Shown: piece after piece, positions 1 to 12,524 of the stretch
How positions within the stretch are numbered: the first letter of the stretch is position 1
How the letters are laid out: each line of letters begins with the position of its first letter
From: Hyphodiscus hymeniophilus
Lineage: Eukaryota > Ascomycota > Leotiomycetes > Helotiales > Hyphodiscaceae
Direction of reading: 5' to 3'
Length of the DNA: 64,000 bases
NCBI GenBank assembly: GCA_016508695.1
Contig: VNKQ01000007.1
Coordinates: 248,001-312,000, forward strand
Program-made: the position numbers and the translations under genes
Notes under the pieces: model-generated
Seen by the model: only the letters and a program-made list of their open reading frames with translations
Told to the model about the DNA's origin: nothing
Database searches by the model: none

Positions 1-144
1 TTGTACTTAACTCAAATATAGTATCTTTATACTATACTTAGTAACTATAAAGGTTATACTCACCTTGACCACGATAGCTTCCCTAACTATCTAACCTAAC
101 CTAATTGCTTACGAGACTAATACTAGGTAGCGAGGTTTATTACA
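1..144 (+). repeat. 3' part of the 5' LTR
   Basis: Positions 1-144 match the last about 144 bases of the LTR at 6160-6565 with roughly ten differences, all transitions as expected for RIP. The repeat ends in TTACA, which is complementary to the TGTAA that opens the 3' LTR. Confidence 0.9.
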
Positions 145-3100
145 CTTTAAGCACTAACTACACAATCGCCGAAGTATATATTATATTAAGGACTAATAAT
201 ATCTACTAAAGGAGAAGCATCGACTAGTACACGGGCAACTACGCCCGCACTAAGAAGTATACTAGGAAGTATACCCGTACCCCTACTAGTATTAGTAAGA
301 GAGTTGCATAAGGATATTAAAATCTCACTACTAGATATATACGGCGGAGAACGAAACAAACTCAAAGGATTTATCCTTCAAGTAAAACTCTACTTTACCT
401 TTAACAAGGATAGGTTCAAGTCCGATATAAAAAGAATCCTATTTATAATCTCGAGACTAGAGAAGGAAACACTCAATTAGATTAAAGGCTACGCCGAAGA
501 CTATATAGTTAATACTAACGACCGTGGAGCTATTACCACGGCTATAAAGAAGAATACTCAAAACCTATTTAGGTTACTACTAAGCTTTATATTAATCTTT
601 CGGACAATATTCGGAGCAATAGATAAAGTACAATAAGCCGAACGAACTATTTAGGTCCTTAAGTAGCGAGGATCCGCAACTAATTACACGTCCGAGTTCT
701 AAAGATACGCAACTCGAACTAGGTAAAATAACGATATACTTAGAGCCTAGTATTATCGAGGACTCAAGGATATAGTTAAAGACGAGCTAGTCAAGGAAGA
801 CAAACCCGGCTTAATGCCTAAAATAATAAAACTAGCTTATCGAATCGATAACCGACTCTACGAAAGAAGCTTAAAAAAGAAAGGCTTTTACAATCCTAGA
901 TACCGACAATCGTAACAAAAGTATAAACGTCGAAGCTATAGAGAACCTATAGAGCTCGACGCTACGGTAAAGAAAGAACTCTCCCCTAAAAGTAAATAAA
1001 AACACATAGAAGAACGCACGTGTTTCAATTATAGCAAGATAGGCCACATAGTAAGGAATTGCTATACTAGAGGAAACGCCCGAGGAAGAGCCTAACGAAG
1101 AGGCGGATCTCACAGCGGATTTAGGAACAAGAATCCGAGAAGGGAAACAATTACTACTACTATCCAAAAGAAAGGATAGGATAACGGGCCTATATAGTTA
1201 TGCGCTATACTATAACTACTGTTTACAGAAATATCTCAAGAAGAGATTGCAGAAGGATTTGAACAAATTAGTATCGACGATAAGGATAATAAAACGTAGA
1301 CCACGGAGGAGTCGTCCTCCGAAGAAGATATTAAACCCATTACGAAACACTATTACAAAACTACTCTTGAGACTATTAGCCCTAGCGACTCTTAGTACAC
1401 AACTCTGACAAAGATCGCGGAATAACACTCGATCGTAAAACCGCGTATAGAGACAACATATAGAAAGAAGCTACAAGAGCAGGAAGAGATACTTAAGGAA
1501 CTTACTCAAGAGGAACTCCTTTAGTACTATATCCTATTAGGAACTAAAATAGTATAAGAATTAGAAATGGAGTTTCGAGAAGAATAGATAAAAGAGGCAA
1601 GACGATAGACCGAGCAAGTAAGAATCGGGAATATAAGCGTGCTAGAACATTAAGAAGAGGGACTCAATAGGCTTATATCGCACTGGCTAAAGCTCCGCTA
1701 CCTCAAGGAAGCTATTGCCACGCAAATAAAGGAAGTTACGACTATCCCGGTACCCCGAGCTACTAGAAGCTAATAATATCGCGACAAACTATCCGAAAAT
1801 ATCGACTACGAACTAGAACTAACTAAAACAATCCAAGCATTAGGCGTTATAAAAGAATAGATATAAAAAATAATAAAGGATATAAAGGAAAAGGATAACG
1901 TCGCGAGGACCGATTACCCTCGACACAGAGAACTAATATAGAGCGCTTACTATACGAATAGTTATCTCGTCCACTACTCTTTAAAAATAGACTACGGAAG
2001 GTTTCTATAACGAGTAAAACCTATTTATTAGCTAGAAATCGTACTAAAGGAATTGCAAACGGACTTCCCGTTTAAACTATTACTAGGATCAAATAGTGAA
2101 TCGTCAAAAAACTAAGAGGCACTAGAGGAAGAAGGCTACCTCTAGAGCGCTATAAAGAGCCTAGGAACCTATATAACAAACGGCTATGTGTAGCAAGAGT
2201 AGGACAATAGCTTCTACTCTTGATCCGTCTTAACGGACACTCCTTGTGAGTAATAGTAGACTCGGGAGCAACGGGCAACTTTATTAATACAAAAGTAGCT
2301 ATAGACAAATTCGGAATTCTTAGGAAGCGAGACCCGTATAATTTGAGTGTTATTAATAGAGAGACGATTAGGTCTAATAAGGGAATAGTAACCTATAAAA
2401 CCAAGCGTCTCTAGATAAAAACTATAAAGGGATATACCGAAGAGATCTAACTTGATCTCGTTACTATAAGAACTTACGTAGTAATTCTCGGTATGCCTTG
2501 GCTTTAACTTTATAATCCGCTAGTTAACTAGAAACGGAGAAGTATTACCCTAAGCTAATATTCGTGTTAATATAACGATAGAATACCCCAAGGAGACAAT
2601 AGATCTCTTAACCGGGAAGAGTTATATGCGACTACCCTAAGTTTAGAGGACTAAGCCTAGGCCTCCGCGCTAAAGCGAATACTAGCGGCGTATAAGAAAT
2701 ATGAGTTTCTATTTCGGGAAGCCCCTCTTGACGAGGCCCTTCTAAAGCACAAGCCATGGGATTACGAAATACTTATCGAGCCAAGAAAGAGTCCTATGTT
2801 TAGACTAATCTATTAGCTATTAGCAAAAGAATTAGTTGTATATAAAGAGTATATCGACCTAAATCTAAAGAAAGGATTTATACGACTATTAACCTCACTA
2901 GTAGCAAGCCCACTTCTATTTGTACTAAAGAAGAATAGAAAACTAAAACCTTGCATCGACTATCGCTAACTTAATAGTATTACTATTAAGGATTGGTACT
3001 TACTACTCTTAATCAACGAACTATATAATAGGATAAAAGGAATAATATTCTTTACTTGCTTAGACATGCGAGGGGCTTATAACCTTATACGCATTAAGTT

Positions 3101-5601
3101 AGGAGAGGAATAGAAAATAGCGTTTAGAACACGATACGAGTTATACGAATACTTAGTTATACCTTTCGGATTAACTAATATACCCGCATTATACTAACGA
3201 CTAGTTAACGATACTCTACACGAATACTTAGATATCTTCGTTATTATATACTTAGACGATATCTTAATATTCTCTAAGAATAAAGTAAAATATATTAAAC
3301 ATGTGAGAAAAGTCCTTGAAAAGCTCACAAAGATACCCCTTATACTAGAGCCAGAGAAATGTGAGTTTTATAAAGAAGAAGTAACTTTCCTAGGGTTTAT
3401 TGTAGGACGAAACGGAATTAAAATAAACCCCAAAAAGGTAGAAATAATACTTAACTAAAAAGAACCCAAAACTATTAAGGAAGTATAGTCTTTCTTAGAA
3501 TTCGCTAACTTCTACCGAAGGTTTATTTAAGGATATTTAATAATTATAGACCTACTTACGAAACTCACACGAAAGGATAAAAAATAGGAATAGAACAAAG
3601 AAGCCTAATAAGCTTTTGATGACCTTAAGGCTCAATTCGCATTAGCCCCTATTCTTACTATATTTAATCCGGAATTACTAATTATCCTAGAAACGGATAC
3701 ATTAGACTTCGCCATTAGAGTAGTAATTAGTTAGCTCGATAAAGACGGAAAGCTCAAACTAGTTGCGTACTATTCACGAAAACTCTCGCTAGCGGAACTT
3801 AATTACAATGTGTATAATAAGGAGCTACTTGCTATAGTCGTATTATTCGAATAATAGAGAGTTTACCTTAAAGTACTAAAACACTAGGTTTAGGTATAGA
3901 CCGACTATAAGAATCTCATAACCTTTACTATAACTAAAATCCTAAACCGAAGGCAAGTCAAATAGTTAGAAATACTATTAGTATACAACTTTACTATCTC
4001 TTATTAGAAAGGATCGGAAAACGCAAGAGTAAATGCTTTGAGCCGATAATAAGAGTATAGTAGTAAACCTATAGAAAGGCCCCGCGCTATACTTAAGGAA
4101 GTTAATAGAAACATAGAGTATAATTATAAACTCTTAGCTACGATATCTATCGTAAAGGATAAGGATCTAGAAATAAGAATAAAAGCAATATATCGATAAG
4201 ACGAATGCGTAGTCAGAATCCTCAAAGAGCCAACTAAGGACTTTGCTATAGACTACTAAGGAATACTGCGATTCAAAGGACTTGTTTATATCCCAGTACA
4301 CATAAGGAACGAATTCGTTCGAGAACAATACTCGTTACTTGCCCACGGACACTAAGGAATTAACAGGACCCTAGAGAGGCTATCAAGAGATTACTACTTC
4401 TTAGGAATAAGGAAGGTAATAGACAAAGAAGTATTAGAATGCGACCTTTACAACAAAAGCAAACCAAATAGGCACGCACTATATAGGCTACTATAACTAG
4501 CCCTAGTACCTAGAAAGGCATAGAAATCAATAGCCTTCGATTTCATTATCAAGCTACCGCCTTCTAAGGAACTAATAACAAACGTTATCTACGACTCTAT
4601 CTAGGTAATCATTAATCGACTCACGAAATATAGACACTTTGTACTATATAAGGAAGGAAGTAATATAGCAGAGTTAGTATATATATTCGTAAAAACAGTA
4701 GTTAGTCGGCATAGACTACCAGATAAAATCACATTAGACAAGGATAAGCTCTTTACCTTAAAGTTCTAGTTATTACTAATAGCATAACTTAGAGCGAACC
4801 ACAAACTATTCACGGCCTTTTACCTACAAACAAACAAACAAACAAAGAGATTAAACTAAACCCTAGAATAATACTTACGAAGCTATGTGAACTAAGAACA
4901 AAACAACTAGGTAAAACTATTACCAATTGCGGAATTTGTATATAATAGCTCGAAAAGCGAGCCTATCGGGATATTACTATTCTTCGCGAACTATAGATAC
5001 TAACTAGAAGCCTATCGACAACCAAGAAAGGATAGTAAAAGAGCTTAACACGTACTCGTGTCCGCAGACAAGTTAAAGGCACTATATAAACAACTAGCTA
5101 GGGATATCTAGTTCGTCGGATTAAGAATAATAACTTACACAAACAAAAAGCAAAGTACGGAGCCTACGCTCAAAGAGGGGGATAAAGTCTACCTCCTACG
5201 AAAAAACATTAAAACAAAGAGACTAAGCACCAAACTTGACTTTAAGAAGTTAGGACCATTTGAAATTCTAAAGAAAATTAGAGTAGTCAATTATTAGCTA
5301 AAACTACTAGCAAAATCCCGGTTATACCTAGTATTCTATATATCGTTACTAGAGCTAGCAAGGGGACCAACTATAGTAGTCACGAACGCAAATATCCAAC
5401 CAAAAAACGATCTAGACATATACAAAGTAAAAGGAATAGTAAGTGCTAAAAGAAACAAGAGTAAGCAAGAATACCTTATTAAGTAGAAAGGGTATAGCGA
5501 AATAGACAATACATAGGAACCTACGAAAAACCTTAATTGCCCGGATCTCTTAGAATAGTTCTATTACTCCTAGTTGCAACCCCAGAAAAAGCTATACTAG
5601 A

Positions 5602-6027
5602 CTAGAACGAATCCGGTAAATTAATAAAAGCCTCGGGATCTAAGGAGGGGTCCTCGAGAAAGGAAGAAGCCTCGGCCAACGACCTAGTAACTACCTCCTA
5701 ACGAGCCAACTTAGTTGTCTCGGTAGCTTTAGCACGGTCTAGTTCGTCTAGGGTTTCTACCCCCCGAACTATTATTTCCTTTTCCTATTCGTTAAGTAGC
5801 CGTTACTATTTTCGAAGACAAAGAATCTTAGCTATAGTGGCCTCTTCCTCGTTACGTAACTTTTATCGCTAACGGTTAAGCGAGGATTAGTCACCTATAG
5901 AAGGGAGCTTCGAAGAAAAGTTACACGCCCTACGACTAACGCAATAATACTCCGCACAACGAGTAGACTTAGCGCTAGCCGCGACACAACGACGGCGCAA
6001 GCGACGATAGTAATTATAGGGAGACAT
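5602..6027 (-). pseudogene. Decayed antisense reading frame between pol and 3' LTR
   Basis: On the minus strand an ATG at 6027 opens a frame of 142 codons, counting the closing TAG at 5602. It is interrupted by seven stops, all TAA or TAG and none TGA, which is what RIP of CAA/CAG glutamine codons would give. The N-terminal half is Arg-rich with paired Cys (RRRC, TRCAEYYC, RRACN), suggesting a metal-binding or nucleic-acid-binding element. The C-terminal half is rich in Glu, Lys and Leu and looks helical. The frame lies downstream of the chromodomain on the opposite strand, so it is not part of Gag-Pol. I cannot assign a family. Coding status is inferred from frame coherence only. Confidence 0.5.
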
Positions 6028-6159
6028 TTCGTCTCTAGATCGTTCGATTCGAAGAGTAAGAGCGATTTGTTCTAGTTTCTTTTTGTTTCGGTTAGTAGTT
6101 ATAATAAAGAAGAAAGAAGGCTATAGCCTACCTCACGAAGTTCAGACTTAGCTATTTAG

Positions 6160-6565
6160 TGTAAGGGACTATACTAGGCTAGAAGGGAGCTAGTATTATA
6201 AACCACATAATAACTCGTGGCCTAAGGCTCGATAGCTAGGCTATAAGAGAACCACGAGTAAAGATTATATTAGTAGAGTATTACTTAGAATCACGTGATA
6301 GACCTCGAAGGACCTCGATAGTCTAAGACCTTAGTAGTCCTAGACCCAAGGGTTCCTCGAAGGTCTAATAAGGGACGAAGGTTCTATATAAGTAGTAGTA
6401 TTTCCTAGGTAAATAAAAGCTTCGTACTTAACTCAAATATAGTATCTTTATACTATACTTAGTAACTACAAAGGTTATACTCACCTTAACCACAATAGCT
6501 TCCCTAACTACCTAACCCAACCTAATTGCCTACGAGACTAATACTAGGTAGCGAGGTTTGTTATA
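6160..6565 (+). repeat. 3' LTR of the younger chromovirus copy
   Basis: About 406 bp, starting TGTAA and ending TTATA (TTACA in the 5' copy). The 5-bp inverted ends set the LTR limits. It aligns along its whole length with the LTR at 10,654-11,061. Confidence 0.87.
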
Positions 6566-9500
6566 TTAAACTACTACTAGGATTAAATAGTAAATCGTTA
6601 AAAAACTAAGAGGCACTAGAGGAAGAAGACTACTTTTAGAACGCTATAAAGAGCCTAAGAACTTATATAATAAACGGCTATATATAGTAAGAGTAAGATA
6701 ATAGCTCTTACTCTTAATCCGTCTTAATAGATACTCTTTATAAGTAATAATAAACTCGGGAGTAACGGGTAACTTTATTAATATAAAAGTAATTATAGAC
6801 AAATTCGGAATTCTTAAAAAGCAAGACCCGTATAATTTAAGTATTATTAATAAAAAGACAATTAAGTCTAATAAGGGAATAGTAACTTATAAAACTAAAC
6901 GTCTCTAAATAGAAATTATAAAGGGATATACTAAAGAGATTTAACTTAATCTCGTTACTATAAGAACTTATATAATAATTCTCGGTATACCTTAGCTTTA
7001 ACTTTATAACCTACTTATTAACTAAAAACAAAGAAGTATTACCTTAAGCTAATATTCGTATTAATATAATAATAAAACACCCTAAAGAGATAATAAATCT
7101 CTTAACTAGGAAGAGTTATATATAATTACTCTAAGTTTAGAGGACTAAGCCTAAGCCTTTATATTAAAGCGAATACTAATAGTATATAAGAAATATAAGT
7201 TCTTATTTCGGGAAGCCCCTCTTAATAAGGCCCTTCTAAAGTATAAGCTATAAGATCACGAGATACTTATCGAGCTAAGAAAAAGTCTTATATTTAAACT
7301 AATTTATTAGTTATTAATAAAGGAGTTAACTATATATAAAGAGTATATTGACTTAAATCTAAAGAAGGGATTTATACGACTATTAACCTTACTAGTAGTA
7401 AGCCTACTTTTATTTATATTAAAAAAGAACGGGAAACTAAAGCCTTATATTAACTACCGCTAACTTAATAATATTACTATTAAAGATTAGTACTTATTAC
7501 CCTTAATTAACAAACTATATAATAAGTTAAAAGAAATAATATTCTTTACTTACTTAGATATATAAGGGGCTTATAACCTTATACGTATTAAATTAGGAGA
7601 AGAATAAAAGATAGCGTTTAGAATATAATATAAGTTATATAAATACTTAGTTATGCCTTTCGGATTAATTAACGTACCCGTATTATACTAATAACTAGTT
7701 AACGATACTTTATACGAATACTTAGATATCTTTATTATTATATATTTAGATAATATCCTAATATTCTCTAAAAACGAAATAGAATATATTAAATATATAA
7801 GGAAAGTCCTCGAGAAGCTTGTAAAAATACTTTTTATATTAGAGCTAGAGAAATATAAGTTTTATAAAAAAGAAATAACCTTTTTAGAGTTTATTATAAA
7901 ACGAAATAAAATTAAAATAAATCCTAAAAAGGTAAAAGCAATACTTAACTAAAAAGAACCCAAAACTATTAAAGAAGTATAGTCTTTCTTAAGATTTACT
8001 AACTTTTACTAAAGATTTATTTAAGGATATTTAATAGTTATAAACTTACTTATAAAACTTATACGAAAAGATAAAAAATAAGAATAGAATAAAGAAGCCT
8101 AATAAGCTTTTAATAACCTTAAGGCCCGATTTGCATTAGCCCCTATTCTTACTATATTTAATCCGGAACTACTAATTATCTTAAAAACGAATATATTAAA
8201 CTTCGCTATTAAAGTAGTAATTAGTTAGCTCGATAAAGATAGAAAGCTTAAACTAGTTACGTATTACTTACGAAAATTCTCGCTAGTAAAACTTAACTAT
8301 AATATATACGATAAGAAGTTACTTATTATAGTCGTATTATTCGAATAGTAGAGAGTTTACTTTAAAGGACTAAAATATTAAGTTTAAGTATAAACCGACT
8401 ATAAGAACCTTATAACCTTTATTATAACTAAGATCTTAAACTAAAGATAAGTTAAATAGTTAGAAATACTATTAGTATATAACTTTATTATCTCTTATTA
8501 AAAGGGATTAGAGAATATAAGAGTAAACGCTTTAAGCCAATAATAAGAGTATAGCGGCAAACTTATAGAGAGGCCCCGCGCTATACTTAAAGAAGTTAAT
8601 AGAAATATAAAGTATAATTATAAACTTTTAGCTATAATATTTATTATAAAAAATAAGGATTTAAAAATAAAGATAAAAGTAATATATTAATAAGACGAAT
8701 ATATAGTTAGAATCCTTAAGGAGCCGACTAAGGACTTTATTATAAACTACTAAAGAATATTGCGATTTAAAGGACTCGTTTATATTCTATCGCATATAAG
8801 AAACGAATTCGTTCGAGAATAATATTCGCTACTTACTTACGGGTACTAAGGAATTAATAAGACCCTAAAGAGACTATTAAGAGATTATTACTTCCTAGGA
8901 ATAAGAAAGGTAATAAACAAGAAAGTATTAGAATACGACCTTTATAATAAAAGCAAACCAAATAGATACGTATTATATAGGCTATTATAACTAGCCCTAG
9001 TACCTAGAAAGGCATAAAAGTCAATAGCCTTTGATTTTATTATTAAACTATTACCTTTTAAGAAACTAATAACGAACGTCGTTTATAATGCTATCTAAGT
9101 AATCGTTTATCGATTAATAAAGTATAAATACTTTATATTATATAAGGAAAGAAGTAATATAGCGGAATTAGTATATATATTTATAAAAACAATTATTAGT
9201 CAATATAAGCTACTAAATAAAATTACGTTAAATAAAGATAAGCTCTTTACTTTAAAGTTCTAGTTATTACTAATAGTATAACTTAGAGCGAACTATAAAT
9301 TGTCTACGGCCTTTTACTTATAAATAGACAAGTAAATAAAAAGATTAAACTAAACCCTAGAATAATACTTATAAAGTTATATAAACTAAGAGTAAAATAA
9401 TTAGGTAGAACTATTACTAATTGCGGAATTTGTATATAATAATACTAAAAGCGAGCCTATTAGAATATTACTATTCTTTGCGAACTATAGATACTAACTA

Positions 9501-10095
9501 GAAGTATATCGATAACTAAAGAAGGATAAACAAATAGCTTAGTATACTCTTGTGATAGTTAACCGCTTATAAGGACTTTATAAGCAACTAGCTAGGGATA
9601 TTTAGTTTATCGGATTAAGAATAATAACTTATATAAATAAAAAGCAAAGTATAAAGCTTACGCTCAAAAAGGGGGATAAAGTCTACCTCTTATAAAAAAA
9701 TATTAAAACAAAGAGACTAAGTACTAAACTTGACTTTAAGAAGTTAGAACTATTTGAAATTCTAAAGAAAATTAGAATAGTTAATTATTAGTTAAAACTA
9801 TTAGTAAAATCCCGGTTATACTTAGTATTCTATATATTATTATTAGAGCTAGTAAGGGGACTAACCGTAATAGTTATAAATATAGATATTTAACTAGAAA
9901 ACAATCTAGATATATATAAAGTAAAAAGAATAGTAAATACTAAAAGAAATAAGAGTAAGTAAAAATACCTTATTAAGTAAAAAGGGTATAACGAAATAAA
10001 CAATATATAAGAACCTATAAAAAACCTTAATTACCTAGATCTCTTAAAATAATTCTATTACTTTTAATTATAACTCTAGAAAAAGCTATACTAAA

Positions 10096-10521
10096 CTAAA
10101 ACGAATCTAGTAAATTAATAAAGGCCTCGGGATTTAAAGAGGGGTCCTCGAGAAAAGAAAAGGCCTTAGCTAATAACCTAGTAATTACCTTTTAACGGGC
10201 TAACTTAATTATCTTAATAGCTTTAATATAATTTAGTTCGTTTAGGGTTTTTACTCCCCGAACTATTATTTCCTTTTCCCGTTTATTAAGTAACCGTTAC
10301 TATTTTCAAAAACAAAGAATCTTAGTTATAATAGCCTCTTTCTCGTTACGTAACTTTTATTACTAATAGTTAAGTAAAGACTAATTACTTATAAAAGGAA
10401 ACTTCAAAGAAAAGTTATACGCCTTACGACTAATATAATAATACTCTATATAATAAGTAGACTTAGCGCTAACTATAATATAGTAATGGCACAAGCGATA
10501 ATAGTAATTATAAGAAGATAT
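10096..10521 (-). pseudogene. Second copy of the antisense reading frame
   Basis: This is the exact counterpart of the frame at 5602-6027, shifted by 4494. The frame length is unchanged because only substitutions occurred. The start codon is lost (ATG to ATA at 10,521) and further stops are present. The C-terminal motif FLEDPSLxPEAFINL is still readable. Confidence 0.45.
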
Positions 10522-10653
10522 TTCGTCTTTAAAATATTCGATTCGAAGAGTAAGAGTAATTTGTTCTAATTTCTTTTTATTTTAATTAGTAGTTATAATA
10601 AAGAAAGAAGAAAACTATAGCCTACCTTACGAAGTTTAGACTTAGCTATTTAG

Positions 10654-11061
10654 CGTAAGGGATTATACTAGGCTAGAAGGGAGCTAATATTATAAACTAT
10701 ATAATAGCTCGTAACTTAAGGCTCGATAGCTAGGCTATAAGAGAACTACGAGTAGAGATTATATTAATAGAGTATTACTTAAAATCACGTAATAGACCTC
10801 GAAAGACCTCGATAGTCTAAGACCTTAGTAGTCCTAGACCTAAGGGTTCCTCGAAAGTCTAGTAAAGGACGAAGGTTTTATATAAGTAATAGTATTTCTT
10901 AAAGTAAATAAAAGCTTTATATTTAACTTAAATATAATATCTTTATATTATACTTAATAACTATAAAGGTTATACTTACCTTAATTATAATAGCTTCCCT
11001 AATTACTTAACCTAACCTAATTGCCTTACGAGACTAATACTAGGTAGCAAGGTTTGTTATA
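10654..11061 (+). repeat. 3' LTR of the older chromovirus copy
   Basis: About 408 bp, collinear with the LTR at 6160-6565. It begins CGTAA instead of TGTAA and ends TTATA. It marks the right end of the retroelement block. Confidence 0.85.
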
Positions 11062-11113
11062 TACTCCCCCTCGTCTAGATACGCTATTAATTATATCGAT
11101 CTGTCTATCTACC

Positions 11114-12523
11114 AGGGGGTACTAGAATTTATAGTTAGGCGAGATTACCTAAAATCATGTAAATAAATAAAACAACTAACTCTTATTCTATTAACTATAC
11201 AACTAATGCCTCTTAGAACTCGCTCAAAAGGCAAGCAAGGCTTGTTTTAATATAATACTCTTAATAAATCGCGTTTTTATAATACTTGGGACTCCCGAAA
11301 TACTAACGAAGATATTATCTTAATTGCTACCTTAAATATACCCTCTCTTATAACTACTAAACGCTAGCTTTCTTAACGCTCTATTCTAGGGTCTCTTATT
11401 ACTAGAAAGACTCGAAAGCTATTAAAGAACCTTAGCTAGTAGTTAGTTATCTTTATAGAGACTTGTAAGATACTTATTTTGCCCTCGCGCAATCCCGTAC
11501 GAGATTAATAACTTAAGGCTCAAATCGAGTACTATTCTTTACTTATTTAAGCTCGATAACTCTAACGACGATTACAAGTAAAGACAAGGGGGGATACTAA
11601 AGAAAACAAGCTTATATTCGAAAGATTCTCTCTTACTAACTACTTAAAACAGACTAAGTATAATTAAAAAAACCTAGACAAGACAATTAAGGATTACTAA
11701 TAATAGATTATATTTACAAACGAGGCATATATTAATCCTTCTTTTTAGGGAGCTAGCTATATATTAAGAGAAGACGGGATATAATTAGACCCTAAAAATA
11801 TTTAAGAAAAAAGAGGAAAAACAAGTATAAAGTTATATATTACTAGATAAGTTAATTAATACGATAAATACCCTAAATTAGTATTTTATAATAATAAAGA
11901 GGAGTATACAAAAAAGCTAAAGAGAGCTTTAAGGCCTAAGAAGTCAAAGTACGAGTTAAATAAGGAGTTTAAGGTTTAAATAGCCAAGTAAAAGGCAAAA
12001 GTACCTTATAAGGTTATTATAAAGCCAAAAGGTAACGCAATAACTTAAAAGTATTATATAGAGAAGCTTTTGCCTCTCTATTACAATACTATTATCGAGG
12101 GACGCAATTAGAAGTCTAGTCCTTAGCTTTTATAAGAAGATAATAACCCTAGCCACGGAATAAGGAAAAGGGAGCTAGTAGAGCTCTATAAGGAAGAGAA
12201 TAATATCTCTTATATTATACATCCTCTATAGTCGCTAGATTTAAACCTAATTAAGGCTTATTAGAATATTTTAAAGTAAAGAGTACGCAAAAGAGTATAG
12301 AGATTACTCGAGGAGCTTAAAGGGATTTTATAAAAAGAATAGAGGAAAATCACAATAAATAAAGTTCGCGCGCGTATATTAGAAATGCCTAATCGATATA
12401 AATTACTAGTAGAAATAGGTGGGAAACCTATAAAGAGTCATTTGTAGTAATAGTGGGTTAGAAATAGAGCATTTTAGTAGTTTTTAGGTGTTTTTCGGCT
12501 AACTATGAATTCTGACACCCCCT
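11114..12523 (+). mobile_element. Tc1/mariner-type DNA transposon remnant
   Basis: About 1.41 kb bounded by inverted repeats of about 43 bp (11,114-11,156 and 12,481-12,523). They begin AGGGGGT and share a core matching TAGTTAG, with mostly transition differences. Inside, one frame runs from ATG 11,206 to TAG 12,445-12,447 (413 sense positions) without a frameshift but with more than twenty TAA/TAG stops. Family motifs remain: a D-x-N-P-S-H-G element, here EDNNPSHG near 12,145, and a degraded SPDLNPIE motif read as SLDLNLIK near 12,235. Both are typical of DDE transposases of the Tc1 superfamily. The element is dead. Confidence 0.8.
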
Positions 12524-12524
12524 A

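Larger units (their letters stand above)
1..6565 (+). mobile_element. Ty3/gypsy chromovirus, RIP-degraded, 5' end outside window
   Basis: This is an LTR retrotransposon whose reading frames are riddled with TAA/TAG stops but keep recognisable order. The gag capsid region lies near 330-520 and a CCHC-type zinc knuckle at 1018-1065, with one Cys codon changed to TAT. The aspartic protease motif DSGATGNF is near 2255-2280. Reverse transcriptase spans about 2750-3400, with YLDDILIFS near 3249-3275. RNase H follows to about 4050. The integrase zinc region and core lie at about 4330-5000, and a chromodomain-like tail (YLIK..KGY....EP) at about 5430-5530. The order protease-RT-RNaseH-integrase-chromodomain defines a chromovirus. 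Substitutions are almost all C-to-T or G-to-A relative to expected codons, which indicates RIP. The element cannot encode functional proteins. Its 5' LTR start lies left of position 1. Confidence 0.93.
6566..11061 (+). mobile_element. Older, 5'-truncated chromovirus copy, heavily RIP-mutated
   Basis: Position 6566 onward aligns with position about 2072 onward of the first element at a nearly constant offset (about +4494), through protease, RT, RNase H, integrase and chromodomain to its own LTR at 10,654-11,061. It starts at the end of the first element's 3' LTR. Gag and a 5' LTR are absent within the window. Mutation is much denser than in the first copy: most CpA/TpG sites and many CpG sites have become TpA. 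For example the protease DSG is now NSG, and YLDD has become YLDN. No open frame survives. Confidence 0.9.

Noticed and set aside
871..1428. Two minus-strand ORFs inside the retroelement
   Set aside because: They are antisense to the gag zinc-knuckle region, contain low-complexity Phe/Leu/Ser sequence and have no counterpart in a family.
4826..4852. CAAA tetranucleotide microsatellite
   Set aside because: In frame it is the degraded integrase motif with Q-T...Q-T-x-R-L-N; G-to-A changes created the simple repeat.
1..11061. Plain tandem duplication of the retroelement
   Set aside because: The break lies exactly at an LTR end and the copies differ strongly in mutation level, which fits nested insertion better.
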